DNA of 64,000 nucleotides from Diplonema papillatum (lineage: Eukaryota > Euglenozoa > Diplonemea > Diplonemida > Diplonemidae): the NCBI GenBank assembly GCA_030068145.1, contig JAPJBO010000969.1:18864-82863 (forward strand), in the 5' to 3' direction. Made by a program: the position numbers and the translations under genes. Below are positions 20,660-31,708 of the stretch, piece by piece (position 1 is the first letter of the stretch; every line of letters begins with the position of its first letter). A model generated the notes under the pieces. The model did no database searches. It saw only the letters and a program-made list of their open reading frames with translations, and had not been told where the DNA came from.

Positions 20660-22075
20660 ATAACCGTGTGCGATTAATATCGATCCTGACGGTCTCGGAA
20701 AGTACCCGCAAGTTAAACATACCCGCAAGCGTCGACGGCGGAGTGAAAGTAAGCGTGGTTTTGATAGAGTCCTGCATGTTGTACGAGCTCTCTTCGATGG
20801 TGAAACCAGGCGCTGTCGTCGAGGGGTAGGTGACACGCAGACTTCCACCCGCCTTCCACTGACTGTTGAACTGCGCCGTAAACTTCTTCGAATGCGGGAT
20901 CAGCAACGTTTCCGTCTCGCTTCTACTCGCCATGCAGGTCGGCAGATCGTAGTCGTCAGAGCAGGTGTTGTACAAGAAGTGGATGGCTGCAACGTCCCCT
21001 TTGGTCAGGAGATTGTTCCCGATGAGCCGCTCCACACGCCTGCCGTATCCAACCACGCTGTTTCTGTCGTACGGGCCTAGATCGCGGCCTGCCGCCGATG
21101 CTGCCATTGCCGGCCAAGTGTCGGGGGTAACTTCCACGAACTCGTCCCTGTCTCCGCGAAAGTATTCGTGCGTAAACCCGATGCTGTGCATTATCTCGTG
21201 GACCACGCCCTCTGAGTGTGAGAGTGTGTTCGAAAATGATAATGCCCCACCTCTGGTGGCAGAGCACTCCCAAGGATGCCCGCTCGAGGTTGCTACTTGG
21301 AATTGGAAAGCACATCTGTACATCAACCTGGTAAGCTGATTTGCAAAAGCTATGAGTCCAACTGCACCGACTGCGATATTGTAGTTGTTCACAACAGAAG
21401 CATTCCAACTGCTGCCGACACAGCGTTGGCGGGCCTGGCTGGCCGTGTAGCTCACTTGTGATGCAGAAAAGTACGTTGCCCCTGGCAGTAAGGCTAAGCT
21501 CGGGTGATGCAAATTTCTGGTGAACCAAAGTTCAGGCGAAGCAAAGTTCGGGCAGAAGGGGAAAAAAGCTTGCTCTGAACCCCTTTGTCCTCCCTGCTGA
21601 TCTATCTCCTCGACTACCTTTTCCCCCCCGAACTGTTTTGATTCCCTTACCTTCCTTCCTTAAACTGTAAAAAGTACACACCGAGACCGCCGCATCCGTC
21701 AACGAAGCCGACATCGGCCTGGCAGGTGGGACACACTCCCACCGGCGATTGGCATCCCTCCGTTGAATGTATCCTCAACCTTGGAAACGGACATGCGGCG
21801 AGGTTGTTTTCGTCACATTGATGAAAACGGAGACACGTGTGCTCCTCGTAGTTTGCTATACCCGCGAGCACCCTGGGATCGTTCTCGACCGCCATTGAAG
21901 TTGTGTCGATGTAGTAGCGAACCTCGCCGTGCGGAAATAGCTTGTCTTTGGAAACGTATCCAGACAGGGCCAGCGGCCTTGCCTGCCTCTTCGATTCTGC
22001 ACCGACGAGACACGGTGCCCACGCAGAGAGCGCTACACCAACACACAGACGCAACATTTGGACCCGACTCCCCAT
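20660..22075 (-). CDS. Astacin-type (M12A) zinc metalloprotease, secreted
   Basis: Exon 1 is 22075-21682: ATG, signal peptide of about 26 residues (LRLCVGVALSAWAPCLVGA), then the start of an astacin domain (IDTTS, ANYEEHTCLRF, DGCGGLG). The donor CTCG|GTGTGT joins in phase to exon 2 at 21211 (CACTCAG|AG), giving HEIMHSIGFTHEYFRGDRD, which is the full astacin zinc signature HExxHxxGFxHE followed by R.DRD. Family role: endopeptidase with catalytic Glu and three zinc His. The usual Met-turn SxMHY is replaced by SVVGYG, so the methionine is missing. A beta-rich C-terminal domain of about 120 residues follows; the exact 3' end is unclear because the frame runs into the palindromic element at 20653. 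Confidence 0.85.
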
Positions 22076-22210
22076 GAATAGTTACAACCTGCGGTTTGTT
22101 GTTTAAGGGGATGGCGAGACGCGATGAGGGACGACGCGGAGTGAGGGGCCTGGAGACCTGCTATGTAGCTGGGCGGCAGCACATCCGCTGAGCACGTTTT
22201 CGATGCTGCG

Positions 22211-22570
22211 ATGTTTTATACTCACGAACTCGCAGACAGACAACTGGGACCGCTCGGCAGAGTTGCTTCGGTGGGGAACAAGCTCCTCCTCAACGTGCGC
22301 TTCTTGCAGCGCATGTACGTTGAGAGAGGTCTCTCCCGAAAGGCCTTACTGCGGGAGGTGCAGCACCAGTCGGTCGACCCGCTCGAGAAGGCAGCGGCCA
22401 AGCTGCTGACGCAGAGAGGCAGCCGCGCCAGGCGTGGAGACCCCGGCCGAAGCATGGAAACGGAAGGGGCGGAGGATATTGACTGTGGGCCTCGCTGTCG
22501 GCGACAAGACCGTGGCTGCCCTTTCTGCAGTCAACATGCTTCGTCGAGGAAATACGAGACACTCGCATAG
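22211..22570 (+). CDS. Plus-strand gene start, possible kleisin N-terminus (Rad21/Rec8-like)
   Basis: The frame begins MFYTHELADRQLGPLGRVAS; an initiator MFY, a His two residues on and a GPLG motif are features of the Rad21/Rec8 N-terminal domain that binds the SMC3 coiled coil. The rest (LLLNVRFLQRMYVERGLSRK) is diverged, so this is only a suggestion. It lies head to head with the astacin gene, 135 bp away, and is the only plus-strand gene candidate in the window. Later exons were not identified. Confidence 0.3.
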   Translation: MFYTHELADRQLGPLGRVASVGNKLLLNVRFLQRMYVERGLSRKALLREVQHQSVDPLEKAAAKLLTQRGSRARRGDPGRSMETEGAEDIDCGPRCRRQDRGCPFCSQHASSRKYETLA

Positions 22571-22639
22571 CACCCGCATTCAAATGTGTTCATGAGAGTC
22601 AGCGACGACATCTCGGAGAAGCAGTCGCGAAGGACAGTC

Positions 22640-23060
22640 TCTGGGACTGCATGGGTCTTCCTGGCAGACAGCTCGGTCCCATGCCCTCTTCCTGAGAAGT
22701 CATGGAGGACAGTCAGGGTCAGGGCGCACGGCTCTTCCGCAGTAATCTCTGGGACAGGGCACAGCCCTCTTCCGGTGGAGTCACGGTGACAGCCTCTGGG
22801 CAGGGCACAAGACCCTCTGCCTGAGAAGCCACATGGGCAGTCTCTGGGACAGGGTGCACGGCCTTCTTCCGGAGGAGTCACGGAGACAGCCTCTGGGCAG
22901 GGCACAAGACCCTCTGCCTGAGAAGCCACATGGGCAGTCTCTGGGACAGGGTGCATGGCCTTCTTCCGGAGGAGTCACGGAGACAGCCTCTGGGCAGGGC
23001 ACAAGTCCCTCTTCCTGAGAAGCCACATGAGTGAGCAGTCTCTGGGACAGATAGCTCTCC
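22640..23060. repeat. 96-bp minisatellite
   Basis: Three to four copies of a 96-bp unit with GACAGCCTCTGGGCAGGGCA start near 22790, 22886 and 22981, with degraded units on the left. The smaller motif CAGTCTCTGGGACAGGG recurs inside each unit. Confidence 0.88.
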
Positions 23061-23689
23061 CTCGGGAACGCGTCGCCGGACGCCGAGACCACATTGCCGC
23101 CACCTGCAACCGAGAACTTGCCGCGTCCGTACTCGCTTTTCGGTTCAAGTCAGTTTCGGGAAGCGACAGTCACGAGATACCAAACAAAATCGAAGGAAGG
23201 TGCTTGGTAAATCTCGTTCCTGCCTGCGCTTGCGCGGAATTAGCTGAATTAAGTTGTTTCACTTGAACGGGCTCAACTTCTGCGGGCCTCCATAGATGAG
23301 AGGCCCCTTCTGGACAAGACGGCCCCCTCGTTTCAAGGGTTGGGGTTTACGGGGTCCGCTAGGACGGGGTTAATGTATCGCCAAACCGGGGGGAGAGATC
23401 TTGAGAGCCAAGTTTCTGAAGGAACTGGCCTTTGGAGGCCTTGGGGATCGGAAAGGATGGGTGGTTGCGCATCGCTTCGGTGACCCGGAACATGTCTGGC
23501 AGAAATTGAAGACGCAAAGAGGACGGGACTGGAGGTTGTGGGAGTGTGATGCATGTGGCGGAGTCGATGGTGCTCGTTTTTCGTGTCCGAGAATCAAGGG
23601 TCACTGCGGCATGGATATCTGTGAAAACCCTGCCACAAGACAAACAACAGCTTCCTGTCTCCAAGTATCCGCTCATCGTTGCAGGATTG

Positions 23690-23875
23690 GATAGATGCGG
23701 TCATGAAGCCGCGGGTCATACCGAAGAAGCTCCCTACCCGGCGTTTGTCGATGCAAGCAAGAAAGGGTGGGGAGGTGTCCCAGTGGATTCTCGCACGGTC
23801 ACCATCTTGGGGGGCCCGTGGTCAGCCGAGGAATCCGGGCTACACATCAACGTTTTAGAGGCAATGAAGAGTGAG
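23690..23875 (+). pseudogene. Retroelement RNase H remnant (DIRS/Ngaro-like)
   Basis: The frame reads FVDASKKGWGG, then GGPWSAEESGLHINVLEAMK. A D-A-S-x-x-GWG start with a later HINxLE motif is characteristic of RNase H in DIRS/Ngaro-type and related retroelements. No reverse transcriptase or recombinase could be found around it, so it is a fragment. Confidence 0.55.
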
Positions 23876-23939
23876 GATCAGACCCAGTCAACGGATCGAG
23901 CTTCGAATCGGAGAAGGTGTGTATGTACTTGGATGTGAC

Positions 23940-25340
23940 ACCTGGTTCGTTCGGGATGGGGGACTGCGTGGTTTTTCCGTTTCAACAGAAAGGGGGCGGA
24001 AGAAACGAGTTTCGGCAACTCCCGTCGGTGGAAATCCTGCCGAAAAGGAAATCAACCGGCTAGTGGAGGAAAGAACCCAAGAAATGGACCGTTCGATTTT
24101 ACTCTTCGCTTTTTCTCACGAACGGGGGGGTCGGTCCTGCTTTTGGCTATGTAGGTTCTCCCGACTCCCGAATCGTACGGTTAGTACGAACTCAAGAGGT
24201 CTAGTCAACCATTCCCTGCAGCATTAGCATACTTTCAAGAACAATTCCGACCATCGTCGTTGCGCCAGGAGAACGGAATCCGGGCGGTATCAAATTTGGG
24301 GGGTATGCGTGCGACACCGGTGGATGGTTTGGATGGTGTGAGTCTTGCAACATCCCAGGGTTGCCAGGCTTTAACGCCCTCCGACCCTTGCGCAAGGCAG
24401 TCACACGTCATACGCTGCATTGCTCTGCGATTTCGTATTTTTTACGAAGGCATGTGGTGTGAAGCAAGGGGTGGTCCGTCGTAAGGTGGCGGTTAAGCTA
24501 CACGCAAAGCAATGGCAATTTGGTTCACTTCGAATGGCTTGCAAAAGCCTCGCGTGCCAGGCTTTGCTTCACTTGAAAGGTCTTGTGGCCTACTCGATGA
24601 TTGCGTTTTGCCTTTACGAGTGTCTTGGGATGACTAGACGCCCTCCGCAAGTACTGAACAAGTTGAGCCGGTCCGTCCCTATCTCTTGAAACTGCATCGA
24701 AGTGCTTGCCGCTGGTCATCACAGTGAATCACGGTCCACCAAGGTCTACCAGGTCCATCCCTAGTCCCTAGCTGCATCGAATTGCCCGGTGCTGTACGCT
24801 GCGGTCTATCAAGAGGGGATGGACCGGCTCACAAGTTCGCTTCGCCTCGAATGGTCTAGTGGCTACTCGATGACTGCAAGCGTTTGTTCACTTCAAAGGC
24901 CCTGGGATCACTCGATACGCTGCCCGCAGGTGTTGGAGACGTCAAGGTTCGCTTCACTTCGGAAAGCCCAGCGGCCCAACGGTGAGATGCGGCCAGAGGG
25001 TTTTTGCCTTTGCGCGGAACTTTACGCTAGCGGGCACTGCCGACGGCATTGTAGTAAGTTTCGGGCTGAGTGCGCTGGTTTAGAAACAGCAGCACGCCGC
25101 TAACGTACGCGCCTCCGGCCTGTGTGGGTGGTACGGGTAAAACCGTGCAGCGGCCAGAGACTTGCCAGGGAACAGTGGCGGGCAACACACAGAGGAAAAG
25201 TGGGTCCATTTTTAGCGTTTATTGTGGTTTAGAGGTTGGGTGTTTTAGGCTCCGGTTGACCATTGAGGCTGTGAGGCGGGGGGTAGTATGAGGGTAGTAG
25301 GTATGCTTACACACTTTAACTACGGTAACTACAATTTTTA
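23940..25340. other. Stretch without a supportable gene
   Basis: No conserved frame. Contains two related degenerate blocks (24530-24640 and 24840-24960, sharing GCCTACTCGATGA-type strings) and a family C-like copy at 25215-25270 with a downstream TTTTTAGAGTGCAAG terminus at 25345. Confidence 0.45.
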
Positions 25341-25548
25341 GCGTTTATTTTTAGAGTGCAAGTCCAAGGTCCTCATCGCCGGAGCTATTCGCGAGCGAAG
25401 GTTCGTCGGCCCCTTTGGGGCAGCTTTCCTGGCCTTTTCCGGAAGCTGCCTAATGTGTGCCTCCAGCTTTTGAGCGGTGTGCCATCTTCCACTAAGCGGT
25501 GGTGTTGCCTTGGCGCAACGAGTGTGAATTAGTTGCACTAGTGAAATT

Positions 25549-26425
25549 GTCAGGCCTTCAACACCTGTTAAAAGACAACAACAGCAAGTAGTACGACGCT
25601 TGCGCGCCTCTTTCACGTCGCGGATGTTTGTGACCGGGGCATTTCAGGCCTTCAACACCTGCTAAAAGACAACAACAGCAAGTAGTACGACGCTTGCGCG
25701 CCTCTTTCACGTAGCGGATGTTTGTGACCGGGGCATTTCAGGCCTTCAACACCTGCTAAAAGACAACAACAGCAAGTAGTACGACGCTTGCGCGCCTCTT
25801 TCACGTAGCGGATGTTTGTGACCGGGGCATTTCAGGCCTTCAACACCTGTTAAAAGACAACAACAGCAAGTAGTACGACGCTTGCGCGCCTCTTTCACGT
25901 CGCGGATGTTTGTGACCGGGGCATTTCAGGCCTTCAACACCTGCTAAAAGACAACAACAGCAAGTAGTACGACGCTTGCGCGCCTCTTTCACGTCGCGGA
26001 TGTTTGTGACCGGGGCATTTCAGGCCTTCAACACCTGCTAAAAGACAACAACAGCAAGTAGTACGACGCTTGCGCGCCTCTTTCACGTCGCGGATGTTTG
26101 TGACCGGGGCATTTCAGGCCTTCAACACCTGCTAAAAGACAACAACAGCAAGTAGTACGACGCTTGCGCGCCTCTTTCACGTCGCGGATGTTTGTGACCG
26201 GGGCATTTCAGGCCTTCAACACCTGCTAAAAGACAACAACAGCAAGTAGTACGACGCTTGCGCGCCTCTTTCACGTCGCGGATGTTTGTGACCGGGGCAT
26301 TTCAGGCCTTCAACACCTGCTAAAAGACAACAACAGCAAGTAGTACGACGCTTGCGCGCCTCTTTCACGTCGCGGATGTTTGTGACCGGGGCATTTCAGG
26401 CCTTCAACACCTGCTAAAAGGTCAG
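25549..26425. repeat. 94-bp tandem array carrying a repeated splice-acceptor-like motif
   Basis: About 9.3 copies, almost identical, with starts spaced 94 bp (25641, 25735, 25829 ... 26393). Read on the minus strand, each unit contains TTGTTGTCTTTTAGCAG|GTG, a pyrimidine-rich 3' splice-site-like string. Frames at both edges (25616-25338, 26713-26426) read partly into it, but I cannot prove a gene there. Confidence 0.92.
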
Positions 26426-27060
26426 CTACGTGGACCAGCGAAGAAATCGCCAGAACCCCAGCACCCGCTGGCTCTTCCGAGCTTCCAAAGAGCCACAAGA
26501 GTCAGTTACCAAGAGCTGGGAGCCACCGCCAACGCTGCCTGCCGTCACATTCTGACAGCCCCTGCTGCTGTTCAGCCAAACTTGCAGTGAATCTTCAGCA
26601 CGGTTGCTAATGTTTAGGCGGGTCTGTGGCTGGAAAGTGCAGATATGACGCAGACAAGACCCGTGCCGTGTTGAACACATAGCCATTCCAAGCACGGTCT
26701 TGCAAACGGTCACCCTCTGCTGGGTTCATCCCCAGCAGGAGGGGTGATGCACCCCCTTCCTCCTATCCTCTTCTCCGAAGGACTGGAGGGAGTGCCAGCA
26801 TCAAATGTGCACGAAGGCAAAGTCAGACAGTACGCATAATGCGGCAACCCGGGGTCTTCCGACCGACAGCGCACACTCACATTCGTTAGGAATGTGGGTA
26901 CTAGAGCGAATGTTAGCATAAGGATCCGGGGGTTTGGAGTCTCCGGGTGTCTATCGTCGAAAGTGGCTATTGATTCGCCGAGAGAAATGGCAGTTTTCTT
27001 GCACGTTTTCCAGATTGCCACGAGAGCCCGTAGGTTCCTGTCCTTTTTGGACTCGATGTC
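26426..27060 (-). other. Possible exon sequence, unresolved
   Basis: Minus-strand frames 27096-26710 and 26713-26426 are open but show no recognisable domain. A family C-like fragment (AAGGATCCGGGGGTTTGGAG) lies at 26920-26950. Confidence 0.25.
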
Positions 27061-27068
27061 GGTGGGGG

Positions 27069-27415
27069 TCAATTTCCTGGACAAAAAAAACTGCATTCAG
27101 CTACTAATGCTAAGACGCCATGCATGGAAAGGAGGAGGAAGACAAAGCAGCAGCATACGAGCATGAGGTAGAACAGCTGCTTTCCGCCAAACATGAGCCA
27201 CACGCCTCCTGAAAACAGGAACAAGGCGCCGGCGTCGGCCAACACGCACCAGCTCCACATCGGCATGTCGTCGAAGATGGTGCGGCACTTTTTGCACCGG
27301 CACCGTGCGCAAGTGCAGACGAGCTCTGGGGCGCACGTCGTGCACAGGCACCCCCCGCAGTCGCACATGCGGTTGACTACGTCTACGGACACACTTGAGC
27401 CAGTCGACCAGTCGC
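27069..27415 (-). CDS. Cysteine-rich membrane protein, terminal exon
   Basis: An acceptor TTTCTCAG|GCGACTGG at 27416/27415 opens a frame with a dense cysteine cluster (MCDCGGCLCTTCAPELVCTC, then ARCRCKKCRTIF) followed by two hydrophobic segments (WCVLADAGALFLFSGGVWLM and LFYLMLVCCCFVFLLLSM). A zinc-binding cytosolic cluster next to a membrane anchor is inferred. Its relation to the cysteine-rich gene at 28.1-29.3 kb (same strand, upstream) is possible but unproven. Confidence 0.5.
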
Positions 27416-27434
27416 CTGAGAAAGAATTGGTGTG

Positions 27435-27965
27435 ACTTTCAAGTGCAGAGTAACAGTTTGCAGAGGCAGGCCACCCTATCCCGCGCGCTGCACCATCAGT
27501 CTTGGATAGGCGAGTAAGGAGATGGTTCTGGTGACCAGACTGTAGGGTAACCACGCAATGTGCACAAGTGCAGACGAGCTCTGGGTCGCACGTTGTACCC
27601 CCCGCATATGCGGTTGACTACGTCTACAGACACACTTGAGCCAGTCGACCAGTCGCCTGAGAAAGAATTGGTGTGACTTTCAAGTGCAGAGTGACAGTTC
27701 GCAGAGGCAGGCCACCCTATCCCGCGCACTGCACCATTTGTCTTGGATAGGCGAGTAAGGAGATGGTTCTGGTGACCAGACTGTAGGGTAACCACGCAAT
27801 GTGCACAAGTGCAGACGAGCTCTGGGTCGCACGTTGTGCACAGGCACCCCCCGCATATGCGGTTGACTACGTCTACGGACACACTCGAGCCAGTTGACCA
27901 GTCGCCTGAAAAAAAGCTGGTGCGACTTTCAAGTGCAGTGCGACAGTTCGCAGAGGCAGGCCACC
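27435..27965 (-). repeat. Tandem partial copies of the cysteine-rich exon and its upstream intron
   Basis: A block of about 240-250 bp (acceptor CTTTCTCAG or equivalent, DWSTGSSVSVDVVNRICGG exon start, then intron with GGTTCTGGTGACCAGACTG) recurs at about 27389, 27630 and 27881. The two extra copies break off at CACATTGC|GTGGTTACC, before the membrane segments. Confidence 0.85.
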
Positions 27966-28129
27966 TATGGAATACAGTACCGTAAATGAGAGCTCGTCAC
28001 TCGCACAACCGCGGCTGATACAAACTAATGATATATATGGGAAGAGAGGGTTGTTTCCAGAGTGCAAGCTACACAGAGATTCGGGGAGGTATAGTCTCCT
28101 TTTCGTTGAACGCATTTCCTGATCGTTTT

Positions 28130-29257
28130 TCACGTGAAGGACGCAAGTGAAAACGCCACGCTTTGCGGCGGCGAAGGTTCTCCTTTTCCTCCAACACTAT
28201 GGCAATGCGTTGATAAAACTTTAAAAGGTAAAGAAGACGGTTTTGGCTGCACACCTTTCCTGGTGTGCGTTTTGTGCGTCGCGGAGTAGGTCCGGCTGCA
28301 GACCCGCAGGCGGCCGTGGCAGCCGCGGCGGCGGCAGCCCTGCAGGCACGTGATGCAGTCCTGCGACGCGTTCGTCGTCCTCTGCGGGCAGTGCCCCTTC
28401 ATCGCGCCGTGGTGGGCCTCGTGCCCGCAGCGGCGGCAGAGCTGCTCGTCGAGGCCTTGGATGTACGCTATGAACTTGCTAGACGCGGCGTGCTTGCTGT
28501 TCTTGTACCGCCTGCAAGCCGACACCACCGTGAAGACCAGCGTCCCCGCGATGGAAAGGACCCAAAACGTCGAAAGCCACGCCACGAGCCAGACGTAGTT
28601 CCTCGGCACGCACGTAGCCGACTTCACATCGCAGGTCGCCATCTGCCCGCAGCACTGGCAGCCCCCGCAGCACGCTTCGTCGGCTTCGCAGCCAGAGCAG
28701 CAGTCCGAACCCACTACGCAGCACCCCCTGTCCTGTTCACTCGCCTTCCCGCAGCAAACCGGGTACTCCGCTTCGCAGTACGCCGGGAGCTGCGATTTCG
28801 CGGCATCCGCGTCGAACGGCGCGGGAAGCGACTGCCCAGCCTTGTAGCTTGCGCAGCACTTGGTGCCTGGAGGTGCGCAGGTGGGCTGCGGGCCGGCCGT
28901 GAAGCCGGGTTTGGCGTCGGAGCAGCAGTCGTCGCAGCAGGAGTCTCCGCAGCACGTCTTCGCACACGCGTGGTACGAGTCGGCAGCCCCGCCGGCCGGC
29001 GGCTTCGCGCAGTACAACTCTCCGGTGCCGCAGTCTGCGAGGCAGCCTTCGCCGGCTCCGCAGCAGAGGCTGCCGCAGCAGACGGGCTGCTCCGCGGGGC
29101 AACAGAAGGAGAGGCTCTTCTCGCTCGTGTAGCAGCACGCCTCGCCCCTCCCGCAGTACGCCCCCCAAGCATCCCCGCACCGGGCATCCGCCGGGACAGC
29201 AGCAGCAGCAGCAATGCACGACGCGCCTACCAACACCAGCCGGATCCACCAAGGCAT
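28130..29257 (-). CDS. Secreted/type I membrane protein with granulin-like cysteine repeats
   Basis: ATG at 29257 gives about 375 residues: a signal peptide (MPWWIRLVLVGASCIAAAAA), then about 190 residues with over 45 cysteines, many as CC pairs (EACCYTSEKSLSFCCPAEQP, VCCGSLCCGAGEGC), a transmembrane segment (YVWLVAWLSTFWVLSIAGTL), and a cytosolic tail with CRRCGHEAHHGAMKGHC...CITC, a likely zinc site. Paired cysteines recall granulin-type folds, but spacing does not fit exactly. A surface receptor or structural role is inferred only. The 3' end may be shortened by an intron. Plus-strand frames over it are shadows. Confidence 0.65.
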   Translation of the reverse strand: MPWWIRLVLVGASCIAAAAAVPADARCGDAWGAYCGRGEACCYTSEKSLSFCCPAEQPVCCGSLCCGAGEGCLADCGTGELYCAKPPAGGAADSYHACAKTCCGDSCCDDCCSDAKPGFTAGPQPTCAPPGTKCCASYKAGQSLPAPFDADAAKSQLPAYCEAEYPVCCGKASEQDRGCCVVGSDCCSGCEADEACCGGCQCCGQMATCDVKSATCVPRNYVWLVAWLSTFWVLSIAGTLVFTVVSACRRYKNSKHAASSKFIAYIQGLDEQLCRRCGHEAHHGAMKGHCPQRTTNASQDCITCLQGCRRRGCHGRLRVCSRTYSATHKTHTRKGVQPKPSSLPFKVLSTHCHSVGGKGEPSPPQSVAFSLASFT

Positions 29258-29305
29258 GGACGCCGCCGTCGACTGCCGTCCGCAGCCCGCCACTACCCCC
29301 TTACT

Positions 29306-29983
29306 CTAGTCCCTGCCTTCCCCCACCTTGCGAGCATTTTTTCTGACGTTTGTAAACGAGAGTCCGGTGTCTATCCCAACGTAGTCTAGACTGTTACTTG
29401 TATTGAGTATATTATAGTTGTCGTCATAAAACGCGGATTCTCCCTGAGTATTTTGCCAGTATGCAGACAGCACAGGCTGCCGCAACAGGTACGTACACGG
29501 GGAACTACGCTTCACAGTATCGCAGTACGCCGGGTCGAACGGCGCGGGAAGCGACTGCCCAGCCTTGTAGCTTGCGCAGCACTTGATGCCTGGAGGTGCG
29601 CAGGTGGGCTGCGGGCCGGCCGTGAAGCCGGGTTTGGCGTCGGAGCAACAGTCGTCGCAGCAGGAGTCTCCGCAGCACGTCTCCGCACACGCGTGGTACG
29701 AGTCGGCAGCCCCGCCGGCCGGCGGCTTCGCGCAGTACAACTCTCCGGTGCCGCAGTCTGCGAGGCAGCCTTCGCCGGCTCCGCAGCAGAGGCTGCCGCA
29801 GCAGACGGGCTGCTCCGCGGGGCAGCAGAAGGAGAGGCTCTTCTCGCCCGCGTAGCAGCACGCCTCGCCCCTCCCGCAGTTCGCCCCCCAAGCATCCCCG
29901 CACCGGGCATCCGCCGGGACAGCAGCAGCAGCAGCAGCAATGCACGACGCGCCTACCAACACCAGCCGGATCCACCAAGGCAT
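29306..29983 (-). pseudogene. Truncated tandem copy of the granulin-like gene
   Basis: ATG at 29983 starts a copy nearly identical to the neighbour for about 155 residues, including signal peptide and upstream flank, then departs after SLPAPFD into unrelated sequence. It lacks the last cysteine block, membrane segment and tail. Copy spacing is about 726 bp. If translated it would be a soluble form. Confidence 0.75.
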
Positions 29984-30589
29984 GGACGCCGCCATCGACT
30001 GCCGTCCGCAGCCCGCCACTACCCCCCTACCCTCGTCCCTGCCTTCTCCCACCTAGCAAGCATTTTTTCTGACGTTTGTATACGAGAGTCCGGTGTCTAT
30101 GCAACGTAGACTGTTGCTTGTATGTTATTCGAGTGACAGTTTTGTGTTGTGTGTGAGTACTATAATAGTCGTCATAGAACGCGGATTCTCTCGGATTTTG
30201 CAATCCTGCTGCTGCGGCAAGTTGCAGTGGCATATCCTTCTTGCTTGTTCCCGACCTCGCTCCCGTTGATCGAACCCGACGTCGAGGCAAAAGCTTGGTG
30301 CAAGAGCTGTTACGAACACGACGAGCGGCCAACGCAAGATGGCGCTGCATCACGCTGATGCATTTCCTGCCATCTTAGGCTAGACGTTGGCAACAACCAG
30401 AGGCAAGAAAACAAAAGGTGTTGCTGTGGGGGTTGCACAATCCACTCCGGGCTCGAGGCCATCAATTTGTCTGCATGTTGTTGCGGACAACGAACGCAGC
30501 CAATACGGAATAAGTGGCTGCGACGATGGCCGGGTGTATGCTATTTTCCGTTGGCTCGAGATGGATCAGCGGGTGAAGCCACGATATCG

Positions 30590-31500
30590 GAGATACTATC
30601 CCGGCCCCGGCGCTGCGAGGGAATGCTGCAGCGCGGCATACTTCGAGCGCCTGTTTTTGCATTGCGGTCCCGGCAAGACGCTGGGCCTAATAGGGGACCA
30701 TAGCGCCACAACGCAAGTCAGCTGGCAATGCCAGTGTCCCACAACACCTGTTTTTTTCTGCATTGCCACAAGAACTTCGCATTTCGGTCGGAACAGGGAC
30801 CTAAGAGTCACAAGGCCAGTCAGCTGGCAATATATAAGCGAACGCCCCACAACAACTGTTTTTGCATGACCGCGCAAGAATTTCGCATCTTTCGGGGACT
30901 TGAGAGCCGCAAGGCCTGTCAGCTGGCAATGCGAGTGCCCGTCGGGCGGCGGACCTTTTCGGTCGGGTTGACGAGCGACTGCGCCTTCCTCTTCTGCGAC
31001 GCCTTCCGCCCGTCGTCGAGCTTCTGGTGCGCTTCTATCCCGGCCCCGGCGCTGCCGAAGGCTGCGAGGGAATGCTGCAGCGCAGCTGGCGGTGCCAGTG
31101 TCCCACAACAACTGTTTTTTTGCATTGCCACAAGAACTTCGCATTTCGGTCGGAACAGGGACCTAAGAGTCACAAGGCCAGTCAGCTGGCAATATATAAG
31201 CGAACGCCCCACAACAACTGTTTTTGCATGACCGTGCAAGAATTTCGCATCTTTCGGGGACCTGAGAGCCGCAAGGCCTGTCAGCTGGCAATGCGAGTGC
31301 CCGTCGGGCGGCGGACCTTTTCGGTCGGGTTGACGAGCGACTGCGCCTTCCTCTTCTGCGACGCCTTCCGCCCGTCGTCGGGCTTCTGGTGCTCTTCTAT
31401 CCCAGCCCCGGCGCTGCCGAAGGCTGCGAGGGAATGCTGCAGCGCGGACTTCGAGCACCTGTTTCCGGCAAGACGCTGGGCCTAATAGGGGACCGTAGCG
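30590..31500 (-). repeat. Tandem copies of the 3' coding end of the PAXX-like gene
   Basis: Copies of the region coding for LQHSLAAFGSAGAGIE...SLVNPTEKVRRP lie at about 31445-31289 and 31084-30925, plus a short fragment near 30650-30590. Both long copies keep the open frame and the same TGA. Between them are 85-100-bp repeats marked by TTGCCAGCTGAC and GCAAAAACAGTTGTTGTGGG. Confidence 0.8.
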
Positions 31501-31708
31501 CCACAACGCAAGTCAGCTGGCAATGCCAGTGTCCCACAACAACTGTTTTTTTTGCATTGCCACAAGAACCTCGCATTTCGGTCGGAACAGGGACCTAAGA
31601 GTCACAAGGCCAGTCAGCTGGCAATAAGCGAGCGCCCCACAACAACTGTTTTTGCATGACCGTGCAAGAATTTCGCATCTTTCGGGGACTTGAGAGCCGC
31701 AAGGCCTG

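Noticed and set aside
28265..29389. Plus-strand 374-codon frame rich in Ala and Arg
   Set aside because: Antisense shadow of the cysteine-rich gene; the minus-strand frame has signal peptide, membrane segment and duplicated copy.
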